DNA of 64,000 bases, from positions 1-64,000 of the forward strand of contig CP000875.1 in the NCBI GenBank assembly GCA_000018565.1, read 5' to 3'. The DNA comes from Herpetosiphon aurantiacus DSM 785. GTDB taxonomy: Bacteria > Chloroflexota > Chloroflexia > Chloroflexales > Herpetosiphonaceae. Positions 1 to 8,320 of the stretch are shown piece after piece (positions within the stretch are counted from its first letter, which is position 1; each line of letters begins with the position of its first letter). The translations under genes and the position numbers were made by a program. The notes beneath the pieces were generated by a model, which ran no database searches, was not told where the DNA came from, and saw only the letters and a program-made list of their open reading frames with translations.

Positions 1-70
1 ATACAACGACTCTCCTGTGGGCTGATGAACTCAACGGCGAGTTGGACGACCCACCAGCACAGAGGAGCTT

Positions 71-1495
71 TTGGCTTTGGATACAAAACAGATTTGGTTT
101 ACTACGCTCGGAACATTGCAAAACCAAATACTTCGCTATGATTACGATACATGGCTTAAAACCACAGCATTGGTCTCGGTAGCCAACGATTTGGCGGTGA
201 TTGGTGCGCCCAATGTCACCACCAAACAAGTGATCGAAGATCGTTTTATGAGTGTGTTGCGCCGTGCTTTAGGCGAGGTTTTGGGCTATCAAGTTAATGT
301 ACGAGTGATTATCAGTAGCGCTACGCCAGCTCCAAGCGAGCCAGTTGCCGTAACTCCAAGCGAGCCAAGCCCAACAACTGAGGTGGCCGAGCCAAGTTTT
401 GCCAGTTTCAATCAGGCTGCGCCAATGCTCAACCAACTGCCGTTGGGCGATCCCAATCGCTCGTCAGTGCTCAACCCACGCTATACGTTTTCCTCGTTCA
501 TCGTTGGGACATCCAATCGTTTGGCCCATGCTGCCTGTATGGCAGTAGCCGAACACCCTGCCCAAGCCTATAATCCGCTCTTTTTATATGGTGGAGTGGG
601 GCTGGGCAAAACCCACTTGTTGCAGGCGATTGGCAACTATGCGCTTGATCGAAATCCTGAAGTGAATGTGCTCTATGTGTCGTCGGAGAAATTCACCAAC
701 GATTTGATCAACGCCATCCGTCGCCAACAAACCGAAGAATTTCGCATTCGCTACCGCAATATTGATATTTTGCTGATCGACGATATTCAGTTTATCGCGG
801 GCAAAGAAGGTACGCAGGAAGAATTTTTCCATACCTTCAATACCTTGCATGGCGCGGGCAAACAAATTGTGCTCAGCTCAGATCGCCCGCCAAAAGCGAT
901 TTTGACCCTTGAGGAGCGTTTACGTTCACGCTTTGAATGGGGCTTGATTGTCGATGTGCAAAACCCAGATCTCGAAACCCGCACGGCGATTTTGCGAGCC
1001 AAAGGCGAGACCTTACAAGTGCCTGTTTCCTCAGAGGTGATCGACTTCTTGGCTCAACGAATTCAAAGCAATATTCGCGAACTTGAGGGCTGTTTGAATC
1101 GGGTGATCGCTTATGCTAATCTCAATCGCACGCCAGTTACGGTTGAAGTTGCTTCGGCAGCCTTGGCCGATTTGCTCGATACCAGTCGGCGCAAACGGGT
1201 AACGGCTGATGATATTTTTCGCGAAGTTTCACAACATTATGGCATCGATCAACGGGCAATTCGGGGGCGAGGCCGTTCGCGCAATGTGGTGTTGCCGCGC
1301 CAAGTGGTGATGTATTTGCTGCGCGAAGAGACCGATGCCTCGCTGGTTGAAATTGGCGAGTTGCTTGGTGGCCGCGACCATACCACCGTCATGCATGGTT
1401 ACAACAAAATTACCGATGACCTCACCAGCGATGCCCGTTTGCGCAACGATATTACCTCGCTGCGCCAACGGCTCTACGGCGAAAACGCCCGTTGA
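71..1495 (+). CDS. dnaA: Chromosomal replication initiator DnaA
   Basis: Replication initiator that binds DnaA boxes at the origin and opens the duplex as an ATP-bound oligomer. 474 residues, the family length. Domain I is about residues 1-85, followed by a Pro/Ser/Glu-rich linker to about 135. The AAA+ core has Walker [10 protein letters not shown] near 175 and Walker B LLIDDIQF near 236. Domain IV carries the box-reading signature [15 protein letters not shown] near the C-terminus. The TTG start at 71 is chosen because AGAGGAG stands directly upstream and no in-frame ATG is near. dnaN does not follow; the next gene is convergent. No DnaA-box cluster is visible within the window, so the origin probably lies upstream of base 1. 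Identity is certain. Confidence 0.98.
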   Translation: MALDTKQIWFTTLGTLQNQILRYDYDTWLKTTALVSVANDLAVIGAPNVTTKQVIEDRFMSVLRRALGEVLGYQVNVRVIISSATPAPSEPVAVTPSEPSPTTEVAEPSFASFNQAAPMLNQLPLGDPNRSSVLNPRYTFSSFIVGTSNRLAHAACMAVAEHPAQAYNPLFLYGGVGLGKTHLLQAIGNYALDRNPEVNVLYVSSEKFTNDLINAIRRQQTEEFRIRYRNIDILLIDDIQFIAGKEGTQEEFFHTFNTLHGAGKQIVLSSDRPPKAILTLEERLRSRFEWGLIVDVQNPDLETRTAILRAKGETLQVPVSSEVIDFLAQRIQSNIRELEGCLNRVIAYANLNRTPVTVEVASAALADLLDTSRRKRVTADDIFREVSQHYGIDQRAIRGRGRSRNVVLPRQVVMYLLREETDASLVEIGELLGGRDHTTVMHGYNKITDDLTSDARLRNDITSLRQRLYGENAR

Positions 1496-1499
1496 GCTT

Positions 1500-1579
1500 A
1501 TAACGGCCTCGCTTTACAACTATGGGCTAGGCCGTTATTGTGATTAATGTTCCAAATACCAAGGAACATTAATCACAAT
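1500..1579. terminator. Two adjoining inverted repeats between convergent dnaA and permease genes
   Basis: A 10-bp stem (1500-1509 with 1529-1538) follows the dnaA stop. It is followed at once by a 17-bp perfect inverted repeat (1537-1553 with 1563-1579, 9-nt loop). The second repeat covers the last 12 codons of the convergent permease, whose TAA stop lies inside the stem. Neither has a clear T-run, so a bidirectional terminator is plausible but not proven. Confidence 0.55.
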
Positions 1580-3412
1580 AATTTGGGCATTACCGCCAAA
1601 AAACAAACGGGCTTTTAAAACCATTCCCCGTTGTTTATGCAGTAAATAGTAATACCAGCGATTTTCAGCTAGTTCTGAGATAATTACAGCAATTTGGCGG
1701 TTAGGGTTGGCCTCACGTAAATCAAGAATAAAGCGCATTAATGGCCCGAACAACTGCCGATATGGCGATTCGATTAATTCAAAATGTGGTTGAGCCAACC
1801 CTGCCTCCTGAATTGGCTTAAGTACAATTTGTTCCCATTGTTCTCGTTTCGTTGCTGCTTCTTCAGCAGTACTTATCTGAACAGCATAGATATCAGGTGA
1901 TATTTTTAATGCAAAGCGTAGTGCCTTATGGGCCATTTTATTCCAACCACCAAACGGAATAACCACAATCGGGGCGGTTAAATTGCTGGTATCTAAGGCA
2001 ATATTCAGCTGTACTTGTTGGGCTACTTGCTGATAGTGTCGTCGTACCGCGAGAAATAAACCAACTAATGCTGGCAAGATGACTAAGGTAATCCATGCAC
2101 CAGTCGCAAATTTTGCGACTAAAATAACGATCAAGGTTATGCCGGTTGAGACTGCACCGACTCCATTAATCAACATATTGCGTCGGGCGTTGAGGCCACC
2201 ATGCTTAAACCAGTGCAGCACCATTCCGGTTTGGGAAAGCGTGAATGCTAAAAAGGCTCCCACCGCAAATAATGGAATCAAATGGTCAGTAATCCCCCCA
2301 AAGATGATCAAGATAATCCCAGCAAAACTCGCTAGGACTATAATCCCGATGCTATAAACTAAACGTCGTCCGCGTGAGGCAAAAGCATGGGGTAGAAAAT
2401 GATCGTGGGCAAGAATCCGACAGAGCCGTGGGAAATCGGCAAACCCTGTATTGGCTGACAAAGCGAGGACTGCTAAAGTAGAGCCAATTGTTAGAGTATA
2501 GAGGATGCCTTGCCCGCTCACGGCAGCGACAAGTTGCGATAAAACGCTCTGATAGCCAGCCTTGCCTGGTTCGGTCGCCCCAATTTGATACGATTTAGCC
2601 AGCCAAGCAATGCCTGCAAGCATCACCATCAATGTTCCAATGATAATTGTTAAGGTGCGGCGAGCATAATGGGTCGCTGGTTGACGGAAGGCACTTACCC
2701 CATTACTTACCGCTTCAACCCCGGTCATGGCAGTACAACCACTAGCAAAGGCTTGAATTAGGAGCCACCAGCTCAAGGTTGTCATGGTTGATGGTTGTGG
2801 CGCAGGAGCAATTTTAGCGATTGGCTTACCGCCACTCATGATTACAAAATAAGCTCCCATGGCTAAGATAATCAACATACAAGCAATGAATAGATAGGTA
2901 GGGATCACAAATGCTAGCCCTGATTCACGAACACCTCGCAGGTTGACAATCGTTATTAACCCTAAAATTAATAAACAGAGTGGGAGCATATAGGGTTGTA
3001 GTTTTGGAATTGCCGAAACGAGTGCACCTACGCCAGCCGAAATACCAACTGCTACAACAAGAATATAATCGAGTAAAAGCGCGGCGGCGGCGATGAGGCC
3101 AGGAATAACTCCTAAATTTTCATGGGCAACCGTATAGGAGCCGCCACCATTTGGATAGGCTGTGATTGTTTGGCGATAGGATAGAAAAACGATTCCCAGT
3201 AATACGATGATAATTGCAACGAGCGGCGTTATGGCATTAATGCCCAGCAAACCCAATGGTAGTAAGATCGTTAAAGCTGCCTCAGGGCCATAGGCTGCCG
3301 AGGCTAGCGCATCTAACCCTAACATGGGAATCCCTGCTACAACACCAACTCGTTGATGTTCCTCATCCTCATTTGCCAGTGGCCGCCCAAAAAGTAGATC
3401 CAAAACGCTCAT
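1544..3412 (-). CDS. APC-superfamily permease, KimA-like (potassium/amino acid transporter)
   Basis: Integral membrane transporter of about 622 residues with roughly 12 membrane segments and a cytoplasmic C-terminal region of about 150 residues. The N-terminal LGLDALASAAYGPEA and the helix-breaking PNGGGSYTVA and GCTAMTGVEAVSNGVS segments are typical of the APC superfamily. The length plus a soluble tail resembles the KimA potassium importers (YdaO group) more than plain amino acid permeases. The reading frame extends to a TTG at 3448, but the ATG at 3412 has AAGGG 8 nt upstream and begins the conserved MSVLDLLFGRPLA, so it is preferred. A possible promoter TTGATC-N16-TATGCT lies upstream. 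I found no c-di-AMP riboswitch in the leader, although many kimA genes have one. Substrate is inferred. Confidence 0.8.
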   Translation of the reverse strand: MSVLDLLFGRPLANEDEEHQRVGVVAGIPMLGLDALASAAYGPEAALTILLPLGLLGINAITPLVAIIIVLLGIVFLSYRQTITAYPNGGGSYTVAHENLGVIPGLIAAAALLLDYILVVAVGISAGVGALVSAIPKLQPYMLPLCLLILGLITIVNLRGVRESGLAFVIPTYLFIACMLIILAMGAYFVIMSGGKPIAKIAPAPQPSTMTTLSWWLLIQAFASGCTAMTGVEAVSNGVSAFRQPATHYARRTLTIIIGTLMVMLAGIAWLAKSYQIGATEPGKAGYQSVLSQLVAAVSGQGILYTLTIGSTLAVLALSANTGFADFPRLCRILAHDHFLPHAFASRGRRLVYSIGIIVLASFAGIILIIFGGITDHLIPLFAVGAFLAFTLSQTGMVLHWFKHGGLNARRNMLINGVGAVSTGITLIVILVAKFATGAWITLVILPALVGLFLAVRRHYQQVAQQVQLNIALDTSNLTAPIVVIPFGGWNKMAHKALRFALKISPDIYAVQISTAEEAATKREQWEQIVLKPIQEAGLAQPHFELIESPYRQLFGPLMRFILDLREANPNRQIAVIISELAENRWYYYLLHKQRGMVLKARLFFGGNAQIIVINVPWYLEH

Positions 3413-3560
3413 AGTAAGAACCCTTATATTGAAATGAGTTATAGCCAATTTGAAACTCGTCTGTTAGCTTAGCATAGGTATCTATAAGCGTAGATCAAGA
3501 AAACATCAAGATTAATCGAGGAGTTGCAGCGATGCGTGTTATGAGGTTAGGGAAGGTTTA

Positions 3561-3595
3561 CGTGTCAGCACCGATCATTCATTGATGCTGACACG
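3561..3595 (-). terminator. Hairpin downstream of the M28 peptidase gene
   Basis: Inverted repeat CGTGTCAGCA / TGCTGACACG (3561-3570 with 3586-3595) with an inner GATCA/TGAT pairing, 10 nt past the stop of the minus-strand peptidase gene. There is no T-run, so a terminator is likely but not typical. Confidence 0.5.
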
Positions 3596-3604
3596 CGAGA
3601 TGGT

Positions 3605-4564
3605 TTACTGCTTGGTGAGCCACTCTTCGAGCGTGCGACCGACTGCTTCTAGTGCCGAGGCACTGAGCTTATCGATCGTATCGCTGGTGGTGTGCCAATG
3701 CGGGTAATCGAAGTCGATTAGGTCGGCGGCGCTAAAGCCGCGTTGCAAGAAGGCGGTATGATCATCAAGAATATGGTGTTTGGTTTCCGAAATGAAGGTG
3801 GTATAACCCAAATCGGCGGCTTGTTGCCAAATTTCGGCCCGTAAAGCCGGCGTTGAGCTTTGCTCCAGGTAGACCTGTTGATCAGCATCGCCAATCATAT
3901 CGACGATCACCACAGCTTTGGGCGTGGTTTCGAGCTTGGGAGCTAGGTCGATTGAGCCAAGCGTCCAGTTCCATGTGCCAATCCCACCATTATCCTCGGC
4001 ATCGAAAAACACCAACCAAACTTCCTCGTTGAGCCGTTCGGGCTTGAGTACCCGCGCCAATTCCAGCAGCACCGCAACGCCGCTGGCTCCATCGTTGGCA
4101 GCTGGTACGGGCTGCATCCGCTTGGTTGGGTCGGGATCATTATCTGCGTAACGGCGAGCATCGTAGTGCGCCCCAAGCAAGACCAATGGTCCAGTGCCAC
4201 GGCGGGCGATAATATTGCGGCCTTTTTTATTTTCGGGCACGTTGAAAAATTGTTCTTCAACATCCCAGCCATATTCCAACAAAGTCTGTACAATCCAATC
4301 GCCGTTAGCTTGCCAGCCTGGTGTGCCCGTATCGCGCGGAATCCATTGCATTTGAACTTTGGCAAATTCCATGGCGTTGGCCCCGTTGAATTGGGGGCTT
4401 TCGGTTAGGCTAGGCTTGGGCAAGGGCACAATCGTCGGCGCACTCGTGGCGGCAACTGTTTGAACTGGATTGGCAACAGGTGTTCCAGTCGTTGCACCAC
4501 AGCCAGTTAGGCTGATGATCAGGCCAAGTTGCAGCAAGCGTTGGAACCAAAGGCGTTGGATCAT
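3605..4564 (-). CDS. M28-family zinc peptidase / glutaminyl cyclase-like lipoprotein
   Basis: Predicted membrane-anchored extracellular zinc hydrolase of 319 residues. The N-terminus has a hydrophobic stretch ending in the lipobox LTGC, so it should be lipidated on that Cys. Metal-site motifs of the M28 family follow in order: GAHYD, NDGASG, FFDAEDNGG, and a late HWHTTSDT. The last motif and the overall length are close to the bacterial glutaminyl-peptide cyclotransferase-like branch, so aminopeptidase versus cyclase cannot be settled by eye. The ATG overlaps the stop of the upstream M20 gene as ATGA, so the two are one transcription unit and probably translationally coupled. Together they suggest peptide or acyl-amino-acid scavenging. 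Confidence 0.85.
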   Translation of the reverse strand: MIQRLWFQRLLQLGLIISLTGCGATTGTPVANPVQTVAATSAPTIVPLPKPSLTESPQFNGANAMEFAKVQMQWIPRDTGTPGWQANGDWIVQTLLEYGWDVEEQFFNVPENKKGRNIIARRGTGPLVLLGAHYDARRYADNDPDPTKRMQPVPAANDGASGVAVLLELARVLKPERLNEEVWLVFFDAEDNGGIGTWNWTLGSIDLAPKLETTPKAVVIVDMIGDADQQVYLEQSSTPALRAEIWQQAADLGYTTFISETKHHILDDHTAFLQRGFSAADLIDFDYPHWHTTSDTIDKLSASALEAVGRTLEEWLTKQ

Positions 4565-5766
4565 TCGTTGCTCCCGTTGAGATAGCGGGTTGCGGCTTCA
4601 CATAAAATGGCAACGCCCAAGGGCAATACGCCTTCATCGAAGCTAAATGCTGGGTGATGATGCGGATGTGCGCCCAACTCGCGCTCAAGGGTTTGCCCGC
4701 CCAAGAAGAAATAGCAGCCAGGCACTTCATTCAACAGCACCGACATATCTTCTGAACCCATGGTGCGCACGCTGTCATCGACGTTCTCCGCGCCCAAAAT
4801 CGCTTCAGCTGCACCACGTACCAAGGCGGTTGCCGCAGGGTCGCAGATGGTTGCTGGGCACATTTCATCGTATTTGAGGGTAGCGGTTGCGCCAAAGGTT
4901 GCCGCCACGCCTTGCACTACTTCATGCACTCGTTGTTTCAAGCGCTCGCGAGCTTCGGGGTCATAGCTGCGAATTGTGCCAGTTAGAGTGGCGTTGTGGG
5001 CGATGATATTATGAGCTGTGCCAGCTTGTACCGAACCAACCGAAAGCACTGCGGGCTGTTCAGGGTGAACGTTGCGGCTAACGATTGAATGCAACGCAAC
5101 GACCATATGTGAAGCCACCAAAACCGAATCGACGGTAGTTTCAGGCTGAGCGCCGTGGCCACCTTTGCCAGTAATTTCCACGATAAAGGTATCGGCAGAA
5201 GCCATAATTGGCCCTGAACGCACATTGGCTTTACCCAAGGGCATGGGTGCCCAAATATGCAAACCAAGCGAAATATCAGGCCGTGGATTTTGCATCGCGC
5301 CTGCTTCGACCATCTTTTGAGCGCCGCCGCCGCCTTCTTCGGCAGGCTGGAATAGCAATTTAATCCCACCTGTGCCAAGCGCTTCGCGATTTTGCATCAG
5401 GGCTGCGGCCACGCCTAAGCCGATCGCAACATGGCCATCATGGCCACAAGCATGCATTTTGCCGTCGATGGTTGAGCGGTAATCGACATCGTTTTGCTCG
5501 TGGATTGGCAAGGCATCCATGTCGAAGCGCAACATGGCAACTTTGCCGCCTGGCTGAGCCGGAATATGGCCTAAAACGCCGGTGGTGGCAACCCCCTCGG
5601 TAACCTCGTAGCCTAACTCACGCAAACGATCAGCCACAATTTTGGCGGTACGAAACTCCTCGAAGCCAAGTTCAGGATGCTGGTGTAAATCGCGGCGATC
5701 AGTGATCAATTGCTCGACCAACGTGTGAGCAACATACCGAAAATCTGGACGACTAGCCATAGACAA
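4561..5766 (-). CDS. M20-family metal-dependent amidohydrolase
   Basis: Cytoplasmic hydrolase of 401 residues of the N-acyl-amino-acid/hippurate hydrolase type (M20D), cleaving amide-linked acyl groups from amino acids. It shows RRDLHQHPELGFEEF at the N-terminus, the metal-binding MHACGHDGHVA near residue 105 and FQPAEEGGGGA with the catalytic Glu near 140. The dimerisation (lid) domain lies in between and a late HHHPAFSFDE segment closes the site. No signal peptide. The ATG has AAAGGAG 6 nt upstream. First gene of a two-gene operon with the M28 lipoprotein, which it overlaps by four bases. Exact substrate unknown. Confidence 0.9.
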   Translation of the reverse strand: MSMASRPDFRYVAHTLVEQLITDRRDLHQHPELGFEEFRTAKIVADRLRELGYEVTEGVATTGVLGHIPAQPGGKVAMLRFDMDALPIHEQNDVDYRSTIDGKMHACGHDGHVAIGLGVAAALMQNREALGTGGIKLLFQPAEEGGGGAQKMVEAGAMQNPRPDISLGLHIWAPMPLGKANVRSGPIMASADTFIVEITGKGGHGAQPETTVDSVLVASHMVVALHSIVSRNVHPEQPAVLSVGSVQAGTAHNIIAHNATLTGTIRSYDPEARERLKQRVHEVVQGVAATFGATATLKYDEMCPATICDPAATALVRGAAEAILGAENVDDSVRTMGSEDMSVLLNEVPGCYFFLGGQTLERELGAHPHHHPAFSFDEGVLPLGVAILCEAATRYLNGSNE

Positions 5767-5882
5767 CTCCTTTAATTGTGAGCTTGCGCCGAAAAGACCA
5801 CTACTGTCATGCTACACAGATTTTGATCTTTGACAAAAGCTGAGATTGGCAAAAAATCACCCCTAACTCTTAACAATAGGCT

Positions 5883-5911
5883 TTGCCCGCATCTAAGGCG
5901 TGTGATACAAT
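5883..5911 (+). promoter_or_regulatory. Candidate sigma-70-type promoter for the TPR protein gene
   Basis: TTGCCC (5883-5888), 17-bp spacer, TACAAT (5906-5911), about 85 bp upstream of the ATG at 5996. Seen by eye only. Confidence 0.4.
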
Positions 5912-5995
5912 AACGCCCAATACCGTTGTATCCCTCTCTTATGGCACAAATTGTGCGCTAGTGCCTGGAACAATACGTGCAGGCAAGGAGACCGC

Positions 5996-7444
5996 ATGGC
6001 AGACAAAGAGAGCATCCTGCAGCTCGGTATCGAAGCTGCGCGTGCGGGTGACAAAGAAGAGGCGCGGAAGCTTTTCCGTTTGCTGACCCGCGAAACACCC
6101 TACGACCCTCAAGCATGGTTGTGGTTGGCTGGTGTTGCCGAGGATCGCGAAGAAAAGCGTGCTGCGCTGGAGAAAGTCACCGAACTTGATCCGTCGAATG
6201 AATTGGCTCGTCAAGGTTTAGATGCGTTGGGTGGTCCTGCGGCTAAGTCTGCTGCTCCAACCCCACCGCCTGCTCCAGAACCTGCACCAGTTTTTGTGGA
6301 GCCAGCAACCACTACCGCATTTGATGATTTTGATGTCGATTGGGGTCAACCAAGCCCCCGCAACGTTGAGCCAACTCCTGCGCCTGCTGCCAAAAAAGCG
6401 GAGCCTGCGCGTACCCGCGAACTAACGCCAGACGAAGAATTTGCCATGTCGTTGGATTCACTGGGTAGCTATTCTAATGCGATGAGTGATCGCCAAAAGA
6501 GTAGCGGCGGCGATTCATCGGTCGATTTCGATATTCCCGATTTTGGCGATGACTTGGATCTCGATGCTTACATGAATCGTGAACGCGTCGATATTTCGAC
6601 TATCGAAGTTAAGCCCGAAGAAGCCAAAAAACCAGTGCGCCGCTCGCCAACCTTGTCGGCAGCAACCGCTGAAAGCAATAATGTTACGCCCAAAGGTGGC
6701 AAGCGCAAGACGACCGAAGGTTCGGCTACCTTGAAACGCGCCTTGATTGGGATCTTCATTATGGTGGTGTTTGTCTTTATTTTGTGGCAAGTCTTTGGCT
6801 CGAAAGGCGATCAAGGTCCAGTTGCGGGGCGTAGTACCGCCGAGCCAACCGTTATAGGTGGCCCAACTAGCCCGATCTCGCCAACAGTTGATTTGGCGTT
6901 GGCAACCCCGATTGTCGAGCCAACCATCGACCCGAATGCACCACCACCAATCGAGGTTGTGCCAACGGTTGATCCAAATGCCTTCCCAGTTGATCAACAA
7001 TTGGGTAGTGCTCAACCAGCCTTCTTGCCTTCGGATGGTACGATTCCTTTGAATATTGATGGCTGGTTCTTCAACTATGCTGGTGGTAATTTGATTGCCG
7101 ATGGCAATGCGATTAATCTCCAGCCTCAAGGGCGCTGGGTGGCAGTACGCTTGTTGATGGCCGATACCTTCGGCGGTCGCACGATTCCTGCCGATTTGGT
7201 GGTCTTGAAGGATGCCCAAGGGCGGGTTTATCGCGCCAATCTTGATGCTTCCGAAGCGGTTACCAATGTCTATCCCGATTTTGTCAACCGTGGTTTCCCC
7301 TACATCAACCAAAAACAAACCGCACCTGGTGGCAACTTCACCATTGCCTTGGTGTTTGATGTAGCACCTGATGCCACCGATTTGGTGTTGTTTAGCCCGC
7401 AATACCTCGACCAAGGCTACTACGTTCGCGGCAACTCACAATAA
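5996..7444 (+). CDS. TPR-containing single-pass membrane protein
   Basis: Function unknown. About 482 residues. The N-terminal 80 residues form tetratricopeptide-like helices (ARAGDKEEARKLFRLL, then LEKVTELDPSNELARQGL). A long Pro/Ala/Glu-rich and acidic linker follows to about residue 245. One membrane helix (about 248-268) precedes a Pro-rich outer stalk, and a beta-rich C-terminal domain of about 140 residues resembles DUF4352-type modules. The topology implied is TPR inside the cell and the C-terminal domain outside. The ATG at 5996 is chosen over upstream starts because AAGGAG lies 5 nt before it and the TPR begins at once. A 14-bp hairpin follows the stop. Confidence 0.75.
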   Translation: MADKESILQLGIEAARAGDKEEARKLFRLLTRETPYDPQAWLWLAGVAEDREEKRAALEKVTELDPSNELARQGLDALGGPAAKSAAPTPPPAPEPAPVFVEPATTTAFDDFDVDWGQPSPRNVEPTPAPAAKKAEPARTRELTPDEEFAMSLDSLGSYSNAMSDRQKSSGGDSSVDFDIPDFGDDLDLDAYMNRERVDISTIEVKPEEAKKPVRRSPTLSAATAESNNVTPKGGKRKTTEGSATLKRALIGIFIMVVFVFILWQVFGSKGDQGPVAGRSTAEPTVIGGPTSPISPTVDLALATPIVEPTIDPNAPPPIEVVPTVDPNAFPVDQQLGSAQPAFLPSDGTIPLNIDGWFFNYAGGNLIADGNAINLQPQGRWVAVRLLMADTFGGRTIPADLVVLKDAQGRVYRANLDASEAVTNVYPDFVNRGFPYINQKQTAPGGNFTIALVFDVAPDATDLVLFSPQYLDQGYYVRGNSQ

Positions 7445-7472
7445 CCAAATATCCAATCAAATTGGTTGTTTG

Positions 7473-7510
7473 CAAGCGATCTTTCGAGTTTCGAAAGGTC
7501 GCTTGTTAGT
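7473..7510 (+). terminator. Hairpin terminator after the TPR protein gene
   Basis: 14-bp stem with one G-T pair (7473-7486 with 7492-7505), 5-nt loop, followed by TTAGTTG. It lies 29 nt past the stop; the T-run is weak. Confidence 0.6.
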
Positions 7511-7579
7511 TGTGCGGATCAAGCAAGGGCTGTGCTATCATAGCTCGTAGCAAAACCATCAGCACAAAGGAAGGTTGTT

Positions 7580-8269
7580 GTGGGTCTAGTCTTCAATGTA
7601 TTGTTGCTGGGTATCCCGCTGGGCTTAACTGTTTTGGGCGCGAGCCGTGGAATTCAGCGCGAGGCCATGACATTAATTGGCATTTTGTTGGGAGCCTTGT
7701 TGGCCGAATTGTGGGGGCCAATTTGGGGGCCGAATAATGCAACCCGCTTTAATCAAGATATTGCCAATACTACCGCTTGGATTTCGATTATTCTCTTGCT
7801 GGTTTGTACGATTTTCATTGGCTATGGCGGAGCATTGCTGCTGCCTTCGCGCAAGCAACTGGCCCAAGGCCGCTCACGCTGGTTTGGTGCTGGTGCTGGC
7901 TTGTTCAATGGGGTCTTGCTGCTCAGCCTGATTTTGCGCTATGGCAATGTTTACAACAATGACCTTCGGATTAGTGACTGGGTTGCGAGTAGCCGTGTAG
8001 CCATGCTGTTTATTGAGCGCTTCCCAACGATGTTGCTGATTGGGATTGTGACGATTGCCTTGCTGGTAAATCTGCGTTTATTGCAGCGCTTAATCTATAA
8101 AATTCATGGTAAGGATACTAAACCAGAAGAAAAGAAGAAGGCCGAGGAAAAACCTGCTGCCCCACCCCCACCACCAGAGCCAAAGCCCCCAGCTCCCGAT
8201 ACGGTCAACAACCCGATTTTGCGCGATTTGATTTTGGCTGAGATTAAAAAAGATAAACCACCAGCCTAA
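7580..8269 (+). CDS. CvpA-like multi-pass membrane protein
   Basis: 229 residues with four or five predicted membrane segments. The first segment contains LGASRGIQREAMTLIG, like the G-x-x-R-G turn of CvpA-family proteins. The last 50 residues are a charged, Lys/Glu- and Pro-rich cytoplasmic tail. The GTG start at 7580 has AAGGAAGG 5 nt upstream. Related proteins are linked to membrane integrity and secretion in other bacteria, but nothing here shows a specific role. It stands alone between hairpins at 7473 and 8279. The match to CvpA is by pattern only. Confidence 0.6.
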   Translation: MGLVFNVLLLGIPLGLTVLGASRGIQREAMTLIGILLGALLAELWGPIWGPNNATRFNQDIANTTAWISIILLLVCTIFIGYGGALLLPSRKQLAQGRSRWFGAGAGLFNGVLLLSLILRYGNVYNNDLRISDWVASSRVAMLFIERFPTMLLIGIVTIALLVNLRLLQRLIYKIHGKDTKPEEKKKAEEKPAAPPPPPEPKPPAPDTVNNPILRDLILAEIKKDKPPA

Positions 8270-8278
8270 AAAGACAAC

Positions 8279-8303
8279 AATGGCCGAAGTAACTTCGGCC
8301 ATT
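8279..8303. terminator. Bidirectional terminator between convergent genes
   Basis: 11-bp perfect stem (8279-8289 with 8293-8303, loop TAA) between stops at 8269 (plus) and 8321 (minus). The minus side is followed by GTTGTCTTTTT, a good T-run. Confidence 0.8.
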
Positions 8304-8320
8304 ATTGGTTAACCTGAAAG

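Noticed and set aside
1-1543. Replication origin next to dnaA
   Set aside because: I found no cluster of TTATCCACA-type boxes in the window; the origin may lie upstream of base 1.
3413-3604. c-di-AMP (ydaO) riboswitch upstream of the KimA-like gene
   Set aside because: No conserved aptamer core is visible in the short leader.
6515-7414. Minus-strand ORF of 299 codons
   Set aside because: Lies fully inside the TPR membrane protein gene; composition is His/Trp/Asn-rich and without domain logic.
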